Shown here: positions 35,601-64,000 of the stretch, one piece after another
Layout of the letters: the number at the start of each line of letters is the position of its first letter
How positions within the stretch are numbered: position 1 is the first letter of the stretch
Assembly (NCBI GenBank): GCA_024362935.1
Contig: JANCRA010000028.1
Span: 3,756,501-3,820,500, forward strand
Source of the DNA: Setophaga petechia
Lineage: Eukaryota; Chordata; Aves; Passeriformes; Parulidae
Length of the DNA stretch: 64,000 bases
Direction: 5' to 3'
Made by a program: the position numbers and the translations under genes
The notes under the pieces: model-generated
Told to the model about the DNA's origin: nothing
Seen by the model: only the letters and a program-made list of their open reading frames with translations
Database searches by the model: none

Positions 35601-37330
35601 TGGTCAGTGGCACCCCATGGCCCCCAGCAGTCTGACACCTGTCTGCTCCCCAGTGCTCTCAGTTCCCCAAATGGAAAAAGGATGATTTGAACAGCCCCAG
35701 CATGGTGGGGGGCAGTGTGGTGGAAGAGGCCCAGCATAGTGGTTGGTGTTAGTCCAGCTGCAATGGAGCCCCCCAGACTGCCACCCACACTGCATGTTGA
35801 CCACAACTGCAGCTCTTTTTCAGACTCCCTTCTGCTTCCTTTAAAGCAGGAAATTAAATAAAATGAGGAAGTTTTCTGACATGCACCTTGCTTAGAGACA
35901 AAATATCAGCTGTTCGGATCAGGAGTTCATTCTCTGTCATTGAAGACATACTGCATTGCTTCCTCTTACAAAGTATCTGTGTTGCCACAAGGGCTGTAAG
36001 CCAACACCAGTGATGGTGTCACCAACAGAGGGCTCAGCTCAGCTCCACTCAGTTCAGCCTCCCCAAAGCCAGGCACCTTGCACCAGCCAGGAGTCAAAGG
36101 GGTCACAGCTGGTGCCTCTGGGGGGCCTTCAGAGAGCAAGGATGGGGCCTGCAGGGCTGCTGAGTGTTGGGAAGAGCCACTGCCACTGCTCACATCTTTC
36201 TGTGGTTTTGAATTTCAAGCCTGGTGTAAGGAAATACTGCACCACCCACCTGTCTAGGAGGCAGCCAGCACAGCTCAACCCACCAGGGAATTTCCCAGCT
36301 CGCTGCAATTTCTGTTCACCCCCAGCCACGATGCTTGCCCCTCACCTGGCAAGTGTGGGATGATCCGGTTCTCTATGTTGATGTCCCCGGATTCAATGGG
36401 GAACATCTCCTTCAGCGCTTTCTGCAGAGCAGAGCCAGGCACAACAGTGAGGATGGCACCAGGGGACATGCTGTGACACCCACTCCTCTGCCCTAGCTTG
36501 ACTCCTTTCCTGGTGCTCGCCCTGCTGCCTCTACTGTGTCTTGTCTGGATCCCACACCTCAGCACTCTGTGCCCAGGGACACAGAGCCAATGGCTCCCAT
36601 CTTCAAAAGACATCAAAGAACTGGACCCAGGAGCCTCTTTTGAGCCAGGTTTGCTTTGAGGCAGTTTCAGATGGCATTCACCCTCCTTTTCCCCACCCCA
36701 AGCCCATGTGTCCTGGGAGGACTCACGTGGAACTCGTAAATCTCAGTGAAGCGGCGGTAGACGACCTTTTCAGAGAGGTCATTCCACTTCACCAGGAACA
36801 TGTAGACCTGAGGAGCAAAGCAGAAGCTGCAGTTTTGCAGGCAAGTGGGACACCACTACCCACAGTGCCCAGGGAGCCCTGGGGATGGTCCAGTTTCAGA
36901 TAAAATTGGTTTTCCTTCCACCACCCCAATACAAATAGCTCTGCATTGCCAGCAAATAAACTGGGCACTAGGGGAGTTGGAACAGATGGAGAAGGGACAG
37001 AAACATGCAGGTGGGTGGGAAACAAAAAGGAAAAAGCCCTTTCCAAGAGTGCAAAGTAGCCAATGGCTTGCAAAGGAGGTGCCTGAAGTCTTGTGTGTTC
37101 AGGACAGTTTAGTCTCTGGCTGCCTGCAGCTCATATTATCAGCCATGACCCCCTTAAAAGGAAGCATTTAGGCTCTCAGTCACATTTATCTAAGAAAATT
37201 TGTAAAAACCCTGGCCAGTCCTCAGTCCTCACATGCCGGAACGCCACTGAGTACTCACATAGTGCTGGCTGGGGAAAAACCTTTTCTCGTAGCCCAGCAG
37301 TTCGATGTGCCGGATGAAGGCGTCCCCCAT
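29528..37330 (-). CDS. NCF1: NCF1 (p47phox), NADPH oxidase organiser, complete in 11 exons
   Basis: Joined exons: 37259-37330, 36727-36807, 36346-36421, 34982-35147, 34794-34849, 34366-34488, 33885-33992, 32971-33088, 32264-32371, 30561-30703, 29528-29646. They total 1170 bases, 389 residues plus TGA (human 390). Domain order: PX (about 1-125, with Arg43, Trp80 and Arg90 of the phosphoinositide pocket and the PHLP-AP segment), tandem SH3 domains (about 158-215 with GWW at 192-194, and 228-285 with GWW at 262-264), polybasic autoinhibitory region starting RGAPPRR, and a C-terminal proline motif QPAVPPRPS that binds p67phox in mammals. In resting phagocytes the SH3 pair is masked by the polybasic region; phosphorylation releases it to bind p22phox at the membrane. 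All junctions are GT/AG with continuous phase. No GT deletion of the human pseudogene type is present. Confidence 0.96.
29958..30231 (+). mobile_element. CR1 LINE 3' end
   Basis: Matches the CR1 tail in order: TGGTAGGACAAGGGGGAGTG, a GATTAAATATTAGGAAAAAA segment, GTTCAAGGCTAGGTTGGATG, TCTTTAAGATCTCTTCCTAC, and the terminal ATTCTGTTATTCT, the short tandem tail typical of CR1. Truncated at its 5' end as usual. Confidence 0.85.
30561..30703 (-). CDS. NCF1: NCF1 exon 10
   Basis: Residues 303-351, [20 protein letters not shown] then [15 protein letters not shown], the polybasic autoinhibitory segment. The serines matching human 303, 315, 320 and 328 are present; 304 is Thr. Donor A|gtaagt. Confidence 0.96.
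30918..30958 (-). pseudogene. Partial copy of NCF1 exon 9 in intron 9
   Basis: 41 bases identical to 32329-32369 except for one CC-to-TT pair. Read on the minus strand it gives [12 protein letters not shown]. An AG precedes it, but joining it to exon 8 at that AG would shift the frame, and no GT donor follows. It is therefore a non-functional exon fragment. Confidence 0.85.
32264..32371 (-). CDS. NCF1: NCF1 exon 9
   Basis: Residues 267-303, [14 protein letters not shown] (end of SH3-B) and the start of the autoinhibitory region, NRGAPPRR. Donor AG|gtagga. Part of this exon is copied in the following intron at 30918-30958. Confidence 0.96.
32462..32597 (-). mobile_element. CR1 LINE 3' fragment
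   Basis: Inverted CR1 tail: CAGAATGGTTTGGTTAGAAG, then TGCCACAGGCAGGGACACCT and CCAGCCTGGCCTTGAACTCT. Lies in the intron between NCF1 exons 9 and 8. Confidence 0.8.
32971..33088 (-). CDS. NCF1: NCF1 exon 8
   Basis: Residues 228-267, SH3-[20 protein letters not shown] to LLDGWWVIR. Donor AG|gtgaga. Confidence 0.96.
33885..33992 (-). CDS. NCF1: NCF1 exon 7
   Basis: Residues 192-228, [20 protein letters not shown] then EEQEPNYAG: rest of SH3-A and the inter-SH3 linker. Donor G|gtaaaa. Confidence 0.96.
34366..34488 (-). CDS. NCF1: NCF1 exon 6
   Basis: Residues 151-192, [19 protein letters not shown] and the first part of SH3-A. Donor G|gtacgt. Confidence 0.96.
34794..34849 (-). CDS. NCF1: NCF1 exon 5
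   Basis: Residues 132-151, [18 protein letters not shown], the PX-SH3 linker. 56 bases, donor G|gtaaga. Found by family match and phase. Confidence 0.94.
34982..35147 (-). CDS. NCF1: NCF1 exon 4
   Basis: Residues 77-132, end of the PX domain: [20 protein letters not shown], then [14 protein letters not shown]. Trp80 and Arg90 are present. Donor CA|gtgagt. Confidence 0.96.
36346..36421 (-). CDS. NCF1: NCF1 exon 3
   Basis: Residues 52-77, [18 protein letters not shown] then RIIPHLP. Donor G|gtgagg. Confidence 0.96.
36727..36807 (-). CDS. NCF1: NCF1 exon 2
   Basis: Residues 25-51, PX domain, with [13 protein letters not shown] carrying Arg43. Donor CAC|gtgagt. Confidence 0.96.
37259..37330 (-). 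CDS. NCF1: NCF1 exon 1 (coding part)
   Basis: Residues 1-24, [18 protein letters not shown] to QHY. ATGG start in context cagcaATGG, donor TAT|gtgagt. The 72-base coding length gives phase 0. Confidence 0.96.
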
Positions 37331-37382
37331 TGCTGCTCCTGCCCGCAGGGCTCTGCTCCGGACCCTGCTCCTGCCGGCCTGG

Positions 37383-37675
37383 GCGCTCTCCCCTCCCCTC
37401 TGCCCTGGCTCAGCTCTGTCCCCTCTGCCCGGGCTCAGCTCTGTCCCTCTGCCCTGGCTCAGCTCTGTCCCCTCTGCCCGGGCTCAGCTCTGTCCCTCTG
37501 CCCTGGCTCACTCTGTCCCCTCTGCCCTGGCTCACTCTGTCCCCTCTGCCCTCGCTCAGCTCTGTCCCCTCTGCCCTGGCTCACTCTGTCCCCTCTGCCC
37601 TGGCTCAGCTCTGTCCCCTCTGCTCTGCCCTGGCTCAGCTCTGTCCCTCTGCCCAGGCTCAGCTCTGCTCTCTGT
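37383..37675. repeat. Minisatellite of ~25-bp units upstream of NCF1
   Basis: About 11-12 tandem units of GGCTCAGCTCTGTCCC plus CTCTGCCCT, with unit lengths of about 23-26 bases (some units read GGCTCACTCTG). It starts about 50 bases upstream of the NCF1 ATG, so it occupies the 5' UTR or core promoter. Long plus-strand open frames across it are artefacts of its composition. Confidence 0.92.
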
Positions 37676-37684
37676 TAAAGCCCC

Positions 37685-37696
37685 GAGGAAGCGGAA
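37685..37696 (+). promoter_or_regulatory. Paired ETS (PU.1-like) cores upstream of NCF1
   Basis: GAGGAAGCGGAA contains two GGAA cores (37687-37690, 37693-37696), about 357 bases upstream of the NCF1 start, on the far side of the minisatellite. PU.1 is an established activator of mammalian NCF1 in myeloid cells. Use of this site in the bird is inferred. Confidence 0.45.
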
Positions 37697-37850
37697 CTGC
37701 TGCTGCAAACCCGCAATTGTTCACTCGCTGTGGTTTGTACTGAGCCGGTGCTTCCCAGCCCAGCCCCTGCAGTGGCTCTGGGGAGGAGTGAGCTGGGAGG
37801 CCTCGGGGATAACCTGGAGGCACCTCTGGAATCAGAGGAAAGTGAAGGGT

Positions 37851-38192
37851 TGTGGAAGGGGCTACCAGCGGGCCTGTTAGCTAAAGGAGTGAGAAGAAGC
37901 TGAGAAGCAAGAAGAAGCTGATAAGGAGCTCTCTCCAAGGCCATAACCGAGGAGACTGAGAGAAGAAAGATAAGAGAACTTTGCAGCTCTACGAAGTATT
38001 ATTAGAAAGTTAGTTGAAGTCACTGTAACTTTTCACCAATAGTGTTACATTGACTTACTGTGGCCAATAGGGTAGAAGAAGCATAAACAAATGGAAAGTG
38101 TATAAAAGGTCAGCCACGTTCAATAATAAAGAGTTGCCATCTGAGACTGCTTGTGGTCTCTGCTTTGTGTCATGACCACCTCGACAGCGACA
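37851..38192 (+). mobile_element. Solo LTR (ERVK-like) upstream of NCF1
   Basis: 342 bases, TGTGGAAGGGGC to CAGCGACA, with TATAAAAGG and AATAAAG in plus orientation. Flanks AAGGGT and GAGGGT form a 6-bp target duplication with one change. Same family as 55180-55524. Starts about 520 bases upstream of the NCF1 ATG, pointing away from the gene. Confidence 0.85.
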
Positions 38193-40284
38193 GAGGGTGA
38201 GGGCCAGGCTGGCTGCCCTGGTATCCAGAGGACTCCTCTGACTGCTGATGCTGCCCCATGATGGCACAGGGTACTGCAGCAGCGGGTCAGGGACAGGTGC
38301 CTTGGATATGCCAGAGGCACCTTCACCCTCTCTATCAGAGCTGGAATGGCTGAATGAAGCATGTGATGCACTCTCTGAGCCCCAGAATGGCAGTACTGTC
38401 TTGTGTGTGTGGGAAGGGCACCTGGGGAATCTGGGGCACAGCACAGCCAGGATGGGGCAGCCACAGGCTCAGTGTGCAAGAGCCCCTCCCCTTGCATCAC
38501 CTTTTCCTTTCAGTCACTTGCAGCTTCTTCAAAATCTGCCAGAAGGTTCCCTTGAGGAGCCCCCGAGGACCTGAGTCAGTCCCAGCCCTGCTCACCACCT
38601 TACCTGGGCACAGGCTGAATGGCAGGGGACCCCAGAGTGGGCTGGAGACAGACCCCTGTGTCCTGTGGGAGAGCAGGAGAATCCCCTGCTAAACCATTCT
38701 GAAATGCCAGTGCCCCAGCTGCACTCATGCACTCCTTCTCCATCCTCAGCCCTGAGCAGAAAGACCTGAAGGGATGTGAGAGCTGCAGGGATCAATTCCA
38801 CACTGCTTGCAAGCAAAGGTCTACCCAGGAGTGTTTTTGTCCCCACCAAGGGCACCCTCAATTACAGTGGCACCAGAGGTGGGCAGTACCTGACAGAGGC
38901 AGGCCCTGCTGTGAACACTCAGCTCCATCCCCTCTGGAGACCTGTGCCCAGTGCAGCCAATGTCCCCAGCAGGCCAGCTCACCCCCTGAGCTGGGTGTCA
39001 GAGCAAAGCCAGCCCACACCCAGCCAGGAGCAGAGATCCTCAGGCAGAGGCAGCATCCCCAAACCACAGCAGGGCTGACAGGGGGTTCCCACTGACCAGC
39101 AGCACCAAGCCCTGGCACAGGATCAACCCAATGCCCTTGTCAGCTTGTAAAGACAAAAGCTTGCTCTGGTGCATTAAAACCATCAAAATACTAACTGTAG
39201 TGCTCCCCTGGAACGTGGGTGTGGTACTTGCAGCTGTGCAACAGTAAATGGTCATTTACTTTTGGTTTCTTATTGTTTAGAGGGGGACTTCCCTATATGC
39301 AAGGGAAGTCCCTTGCATATTACACAACCACAAATGTTAAAAAAGATCCATCCAGGGCTGTTTGGATTCTACTCTGTTAGTCACCAGATTACTGCTGCTT
39401 ATGCAGAACACCATAAGCTTTGTCATAACAGCTAATTTCATAATTACAATTGTTTGTACTAAATTTAAAACTGCATTACAGACAGTACATTTCTGGAAAC
39501 CACTCAATTCACATGTTCCTTCCTGATTCCTCATCCTGTGATGTGAGAAATGAGATGCCACTGTCCGTAAAGGATTAGTTCACAGTGAAACACCACCTGT
39601 AACTCTGTGTGAAACACTGCTGAGCCTTCCATCAAATGTCTCACATGTCCAATACGTGTCAAGAAGCAAGATTTTAGAAGAAAATCCACAGAAGATGAAC
39701 ATCCCATCTGAACAAGCCAAGTTCTTTTGGTTTTGCAGTCTGGTTTTTGGTAGCAGGGGGGCTCTGGAGGTGGTTTCTGTGAGAAGCTGCTCAAAGCTGC
39801 CAGAGGTCCAGCAGGGCCAATCCCTGATGGCTCTGAAGCTGGACATGCTGTTGGCCAGTGCCCACTCCAGTCCTTTCAGCAAAACCTCTGCAACCACTTT
39901 CACTTCATTTTTCTTTCAGCTCCTGCATACAGAGTTTCAGCAGAGCCACTCTGCTGTTACACATTTAGCAAGGCAATACCCTGGAATTATTTATTTTTCC
40001 AGTTCCTTTGTCATGACACTGCCCTCATTTTGAGTGAGCACTAAGAACTCCACCAGCAGCAGACAGCTGGGCAGGCAGCTGTGCTGAAAGTGCCTCCTAA
40101 AGAGGGCTGTGAGTAAAGAAGGGATGAACCATCCTGCTTTTTCAGAAGGGGAAGTCAGGCCAGCTGAAACCTGGGGAAAGCTGCATTATGTCATTTCCCC
40201 ACTCTAAACATGTCTAGAAGCAAGTGTGAAACCTGTCCTGAACTACTGCTGGAGGTTCACTGGCTCAGCAGGTCTGTTCAAGTG
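38193..40284. other. Intergenic region upstream of NCF1
   Basis: No gene recognised. The one structured element is the kappaB/octamer-like palindrome at 39284-39320. The rest appears unique. Confidence 0.5.
39284..39320. promoter_or_regulatory. Palindromic kappaB / octamer-like cluster
   Basis: GGGACTTCCC (39284-39293) and its exact reverse complement GGGAAGTCCC (39303-39312) flank a 9-base spacer. An overlapping palindrome has 12-base arms, ATATGCAAGGGA (39295-39306) and TCCCTTGCATAT (39309-39320), around AG. GGGACTTCCC matches the NF-kappaB consensus, and TTGCAT resembles an octamer half. Regulatory use is inferred. Confidence 0.5.
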
Positions 40285-40662
40285 TGTGACAGTGTTCACA
40301 GGAGTCAAGGATGAGGGAAGAGATGAGGATCTGACTCCATGGTTCAGAAGGCTTGATTTATTATTTTATGATATATATTATATTAAAACTATACTCAGAA
40401 TAGAAGAAAGGATTTCATCAGAAGGCTGGCTAAGAATAGAAAAAGAATGATAACAAAAGCTTGTGTCTGGGACAGAGAGTCTGAGGCAGCTGACTGTGAT
40501 TGGCCATTAATTAGAAACAGCCACATGAGACCAATCCCAGATGCACCTGTTGCATTCCACAGCAGCAGATAATCAATGTTTACATTTTGTTCCTGAGGCC
40601 TCTCAGCTTCTCAAGAGGAAAAATCCTAAGGAAAGGATTTTCCATAAAATGTGCCTGTGACA
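40285..40662 (-). mobile_element. Solo LTR (ERVK-like), inverted relative of 17353-17736
   Basis: 378 bases from TGTGACAGTG to CCTGTGACA, flanked by the 5-bp direct repeat AAGTG. Its minus strand matches the 17353 element along the whole length, including the stretch around the polyadenylation signal. Confidence 0.85.
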
Positions 40663-42780
40663 AAGTGAGCAGCAGGTAAATGTGGTGGTGGTTATAACAT
40701 GGACAGTGCCCACATGGCTGGGTTAACAGCTAAGGTACAGCAGTGGGCTCATTCCATGGGGCTGGGAATGCTGTCTGCTGAGGCAGGAAGGCACCAGCTG
40801 CTGTCTGCAGAGAAGGAAGGAAGGACCAGGATGAGCTTTTTCAAGATGCCTCAGCATGGAGCTAACCCTGCCCTGACATCACCAGGTTCCAGTATTCAAG
40901 TGGGAGCACCTAGATCTGCATGTTGTGAAACACAAACAGATGTCCTGTAGGGTCTCCCTTATCTCCAGAATGACAGAAATGTGCTGCTCTGAATTTACCT
41001 GCTGAATTTCAGATTGCTCCCACACAACAGACACTGCACTCAATTGAATTTAAGGCTTCAGAATTTTCCTTGAAGATCCAATCACATCACCCACCCAGAG
41101 CTGGATTGCAATCTCAACAGCAGGACTGGACCTCACTTCTCTGCTGGCAGGACACAACCATGCTGCAAACATGTTCTACCTGCCTACAGAATTACTGCTA
41201 GGACTTGATTTGCTGTAAAAGACATAACTGCATGGACAGTCTTGAAAAACATCAGAAAGGTCTTTATTTCTTCATGAGGGAACATCACTTACCATCTGTG
41301 CATAATGCAATCATCTCAAATTCATGCCAGTAAAAGAGAAACCTTTGCAAATAATTGCATTTTTAGAGATTATCATATAGCCAGAACTGTACATTTCCTA
41401 TGGTTTGTTAAATTAAAAAAAAAATAAAATATGTTTTTACATGTTGTGGTGCATAACCAGGACCACAAGGGACTTAATTTAATTGTTGTATTCACGGAAT
41501 ATTCTGAGTTTTTGACATAATAGGACTTAGAGCAGGTTGCAGCATGTTTCCATAACTAGTTCTAGATGAACAGAAGAGCATCCCCCACAGCCTTGAGCAG
41601 AAAAACTCTCACACAAGTCCACACAACCACTGCCCATGGCAGGACTGTAAGACCAAACCATCACATGTAAACTGTGATACTCTGATATAACATGGACTTG
41701 CTACTTTGAATTAACAGAACAAATTATGATGGGGTTTCCTTTCAGTTGGTTCCTAATCCACACACTGGAATATTGACCATTTCACAGTCTATCTCATTAA
41801 TGCACACTAACCATCAATTGGATCAGTTTATCTTTTATTTAGGAAAGACATATGATAGATAAAACAGGAAAAATTAATTCAAATATACAGATAGAGTTGT
41901 CCAATGAGACATTAAAGTAATAGCTGAAAATTAATGTAGAGGGTTTTTTCCTCCCAAGTAAACAAACAGAACTCTTTGCAGGAAATTTTTTATTAAAAAA
42001 GTTAGGATGCATTCAGGTACAGTGAAATTCAGCTTTACTGGAAAATGTAGACAGCCTGAGCTATGTCCCTGTTGATTTTAATCCCTGCCACCTCCCCAGC
42101 ATTGCTGCATCAAGTTTAGTCCTTAAAATATATTCCAAAGTAAACTCAAACAATCCAAATCTACAGTCATTATTAGGTCAATTCACAGAACTGGTGAAAA
42201 AGTAGACATTTCTATATAATAGTACAAAAGGGTTTGTATAGAAGATACTTCTCATACAGTTATATTACACAGCTCTGGAGAGGCTGAGCAGGCTCTTCTC
42301 AGAACCAGCAGCTTCTGACTGGGTAAGAGAAATTTAAAAATTAAGTTAATTTCACTGAAGTCTTGTGCCTTATTACAACTATCAGCAGTCTGTATTCTAT
42401 TTTCCAGTTCTTTAGGCCTAGATTTGTCACCCTCTTCTAAAGTTCTTCTAAGCCTTCTGATGATTACATTTTTGTAATGGAGTTTCCCACGCACTTTTCA
42501 TGTAAATCATGATTGTTTTGCATTCCTTTCTGGAGGAGAGAATTGATGGACTGTTGGTTTGACCAATGTGGTTGGAGAGGTGGCAATTCCATCCTCCAAT
42601 CCATGGTCAATTTTGGAATTTTATAAATATCAAAGTCCAGAAACAAACGTGCCTTTTTTGCCTTGGACACCTCAGCGTGTGAGTGTCGTCCCTTTCATGT
42701 CCTACTGCAACACAGATTCAGCAACAGGCAGAAACTGAATATTGCTCTCAATAAATATGAGGTTAAATGTGTGCTCTAGC
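40663..42780. other. Intergenic / possible distal GTF2I 3' UTR
   Basis: A/T-rich, no exon seen. Minus-strand AATAAA hexamers at 41989-41994 and 41834-41839, and one near 41264, could be distal GTF2I ends. Confidence 0.4.
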
Positions 42781-42784
42781 AGTC

Positions 42785-43987
42785 TCTTGTCAGAATTTAG
42801 AACAAATATTTATTTTGGTATAAATTCAGTGGATGGCCTAAAGCATCCAAAACTCTGAACTACTGCAGATCAAATTGTGCAGCCATTGCTCAGACAACAT
42901 TTTTGTGACCTTTAACTGACAAGTGACTTGGTTTTCATTTCTCACTGCCTGCAGTGTGTCCTATAATGAATCAAAGTTTTTCCTTTAGTATATTTTATCC
43001 TGCCACATTCAGTTTTATGACAAACACAGAATTCACAGATTAAATAAGAGCACCATTGCTGCCTGCAGTGCTCAGGGCACAGCTGGATGCTGATTTCTCA
43101 GCTCCTGCAGCTTTGCACCACATCATTTCACTGTCCTGGGCTGTGTTCATGCTGTACCAAGGCTGTGCCTCAGCTCCAAAACCTCAGCTGGTGCCAGCAA
43201 TGAAACCCACAGGCTCCAGGCTCCCCTAGCCAATGCTTCATTTAACTTTATACCAATCAAATCAAATTGCTGAAGTATCAAATGCTGCATAATGAGGAAG
43301 ATATTTGGGGTTCAGCATTACCAAAAAACTGAAATGGGAAGAAGCTGACCATGTGGGTCAGCATTTTAGATTTGGTGATGTGATAGTATAGCTAACATTG
43401 CTCTCCACCACCACAAAAACATAATTTTTAGGAACAAGTGACATTAAAAATACAGTAAGAGAAAGATTTGGACATTTGGGCATTGTAAATTAAACTAGGC
43501 TTTTCAAAAAAGTTTAATTTATGAAAAGAAAATAAAGAAAACTTTTAAAGGAGATTGGTTTGTCATGACAGTTACTAGCTTCACTGAATGTAGCAAGGTC
43601 AGACAATACTGCAATCATAGTGAAGAGCTTTCCTGCTTAATTACACTTTGGAAATATATGTGCATTACCAAGAATAATAATGCTTTTTCACACAATCATG
43701 TCACAGCTTTTAATACATTTCAGGCCACATTTTTCTAGGACTTCCTCACAAATTTGAACACAGTTTGCTTTATATTGTATTTGGATAAGAAAGTGCAAAA
43801 CACCTGAAAATCTTTTGTGTGAGAACTGAGACACATAAAATAATTCAGAACTAAAGCACTGGCACTTTCTGACATTCAGTATTATACTTCATCTCTCCTT
43901 TCCCCAGCCAAAAACATAATAATATTACTCCTTGATAGGTGTTTTCTTCAAGAAACACCAAATTCTTTTACCCAGTATTGATGAGGT
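42785..43987 (-). other. GTF2I: GTF2I 3' UTR (minimal extent)
   Basis: Non-coding A/T-rich sequence after the GTF2I stop. The first minus-strand AATAAA found is at 42809-42814, giving a 3' UTR of about 1.2 kb. Later hexamers (41989, 41834) could extend it. Confidence 0.45.
42809..42814 (-). terminator. GTF2I: GTF2I polyadenylation signal (candidate)
   Basis: AATAAA on the minus strand, 1.17 kb past the stop; alternatives lie further downstream. Confidence 0.4.
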
Positions 43988-62824
<18,837 letters not shown>

Positions 62825-64000
62825 CTGAAACATTTAAGGTACATGTTTCAACAGTGACAGACACTTTCAGAAAGCAGCCTCCAGCTACAGCCTCAAGTTA
62901 CTACTTGCTGAAGGATCAAACCCAAAATCCTCCAGGGGACATCATGATCCACAGCACTAAATTCCAACTAATGCTGAAGTGTCCTAAGAGCTGGCTGAAA
63001 CCCTATTGACAAAGCATTTTTCATGCTTAATACCCATATCTGATGACTATGGGCATCTGCCCATTTCATGGTGACATACAGGTTCCACTAAACTTACCTC
63101 TGAGTTGTGAGATACACTTAATCAGAAACAAAGATAGAAATTTAAAATTTAATCTCTAAAAGAGTAATCTTCAAAGCAGACAATTCTGTTTCCAAAATAT
63201 ATCTAATTTTATCCACAGCTGAACAAACAAAAAATTAAACATTTTGATGTTTCTCACAGAGCCAAACTAGATTTTAAGCTGCTCTTGTTACACATTTCAA
63301 AATCAATGAACCCTAAAAATTAATTTCTGTTAACAGCTAAGAAATATTTGACAAAAGCAGGTGCCAGCATTGCATAAATAATTAGATCTATGTATGATAT
63401 CTGATTTTAAATGAGACACAAGGGAGATCTACATTTCTTCCTTTTCTAGTTACCTGCAAGCATTAGGATGATAGAAACTGATGATGTTCCTCTCAAAGGT
63501 AAGCAAATAGCACCTGTGGTAAAGGCAGCTTGCACAGAGGCAGGGGCTGCCACTACCCCAGTTCTGAGCCTGACCATTACAATCAGCAGATTCCTGTCCA
63601 TTTGGTGTAGGCCCTACACCACTGAACACAGGAAAACATCAGCTGTTACTCACTGAAGCTTCCTTTGAACTTCAGTCAATCTCCATCTGAGCTCTCCTCC
63701 ATGTACACTACCTGATCTACCTCCAGAGCACCAAGGACACCTAAACCACAGCAACCAGCAGCTATGTGCTGGCCTCAAGCTTGCCCTGGGAAATGCTTTA
63801 TACAAATACAGCCCTAGATACCTTGATACAATATTCCAGCAAAATTTTTTAAAAAAGCATAAGCTGAAATTAGGCCAGGATCTTTAAATAGGATCGATCT
63901 TCAAATAGGATCAAATATTCCACAGTCAATGCCTTTCAACATATGTTGCAGCTGCAGAGATCTGAACAGTACAAAGAGATCTGCCCCTGACAAGAAATCC
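62825..64000 (-). other. GTF2I: GTF2I intron, window edge
   Basis: I looked for an I-repeat 2 core exon here and found none. Donor-like GTs near 63438 and 63655 are not preceded by recognisable I-repeat coding. Confidence 0.55.

Larger units (their letters stand above)
29647..37258 (-). other. NCF1: NCF1 introns
   Basis: Ten introns. Content recognised: a CR1 3' end at 29958-30231 and the exon 9 copy at 30918-30958 (introns 10 and 9), and a CR1 fragment at 32462-32597 (intron 8). The rest, including about 1.2 kb between exons 4 and 3, shows nothing I can assign. Confidence 0.7.

Noticed and set aside
37262..37880. Three overlapping plus-strand open frames up to 191 codons, rich in Ser, Leu and Pro
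   Set aside because: They are translations of the minisatellite and its flanks, antisense to NCF1 exon 1. Periodic DNA without stops in several frames explains them.
63090..63660. Possible further GTF2I exons near donor-like gtaagt/gtgagt strings
   Set aside because: Upstream translations in the required phase show no I-repeat motif.

Overview
This is nuclear DNA of a bird, most likely a songbird (passerine). The evidence is intron-split vertebrate genes, CR1 LINE 3' ends, and several solo LTRs of the ERVK and ERVL types common in passerines. The gene content matches the Williams-Beuren syndrome interval. Three genes lie head to tail on the minus strand, from high to low coordinates: the 3' half of GTF2I (transcription factor TFII-I, 19 exons, 43988-62824, 5' part outside the window), complete NCF1 (p47phox, 11 exons, 29528-37330), and complete RCC1L (WBSCR16, 11 exons, 13015-27545). 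I rebuilt exons by reading the minus strand and requiring GT/AG junctions, continuous phase and agreement with the families as I remember them. Both complete reading frames close without a break: RCC1L 447 codons plus stop, NCF1 389 codons plus stop.

Layout. 1-8.6 kb has no coding exon that I recognise. It looks like a long plus-strand 3' UTR ending at AATAAA signals near 8.55-8.60 kb. The usual vertebrate neighbour would make this CASTOR2, but that is inference. 8.6-13.0 kb is the convergent tail region, holding the RCC1L 3' UTR. RCC1L fills 13.0-27.5 kb and has a CpG-rich promoter with a consensus NRF-1 site and a tandem 190-bp duplication upstream. 28.3-29.16 kb is an LTR-like ERV element. 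NCF1 occupies 29.2-37.3 kb. Its upstream side carries a ~25-bp minisatellite, paired ETS cores, a solo LTR and, about 2 kb upstream, a palindromic kappaB/octamer-like cluster. 38.2-43 kb is intergenic plus the GTF2I 3' UTR. 44-62.8 kb holds the last four I-repeats of GTF2I, with LTRs and CR1 fragments in the introns.

The three genes do not form one pathway. RCC1L is a mitochondrial RCC1-fold protein of the mitoribosome/OPA1 axis. NCF1 is the cytosolic organiser of the phagocyte NADPH oxidase. GTF2I is a multi-repeat nuclear transcription factor. What links them is conserved synteny. GTF2I, NCF1 and RCC1L are directly adjacent here, with none of the GTF2IRD2 copies or segmental duplications that separate them in human.

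No tRNA, rRNA, CRISPR array or novel protein-coding system was found. The most unusual items are a 41-bp copy of part of NCF1 exon 9 in the next intron, the minisatellite at the NCF1 5' end, the kappaB palindrome, the RCC1L promoter duplication, and an LTR inserted 40 nt from an RCC1L splice acceptor.
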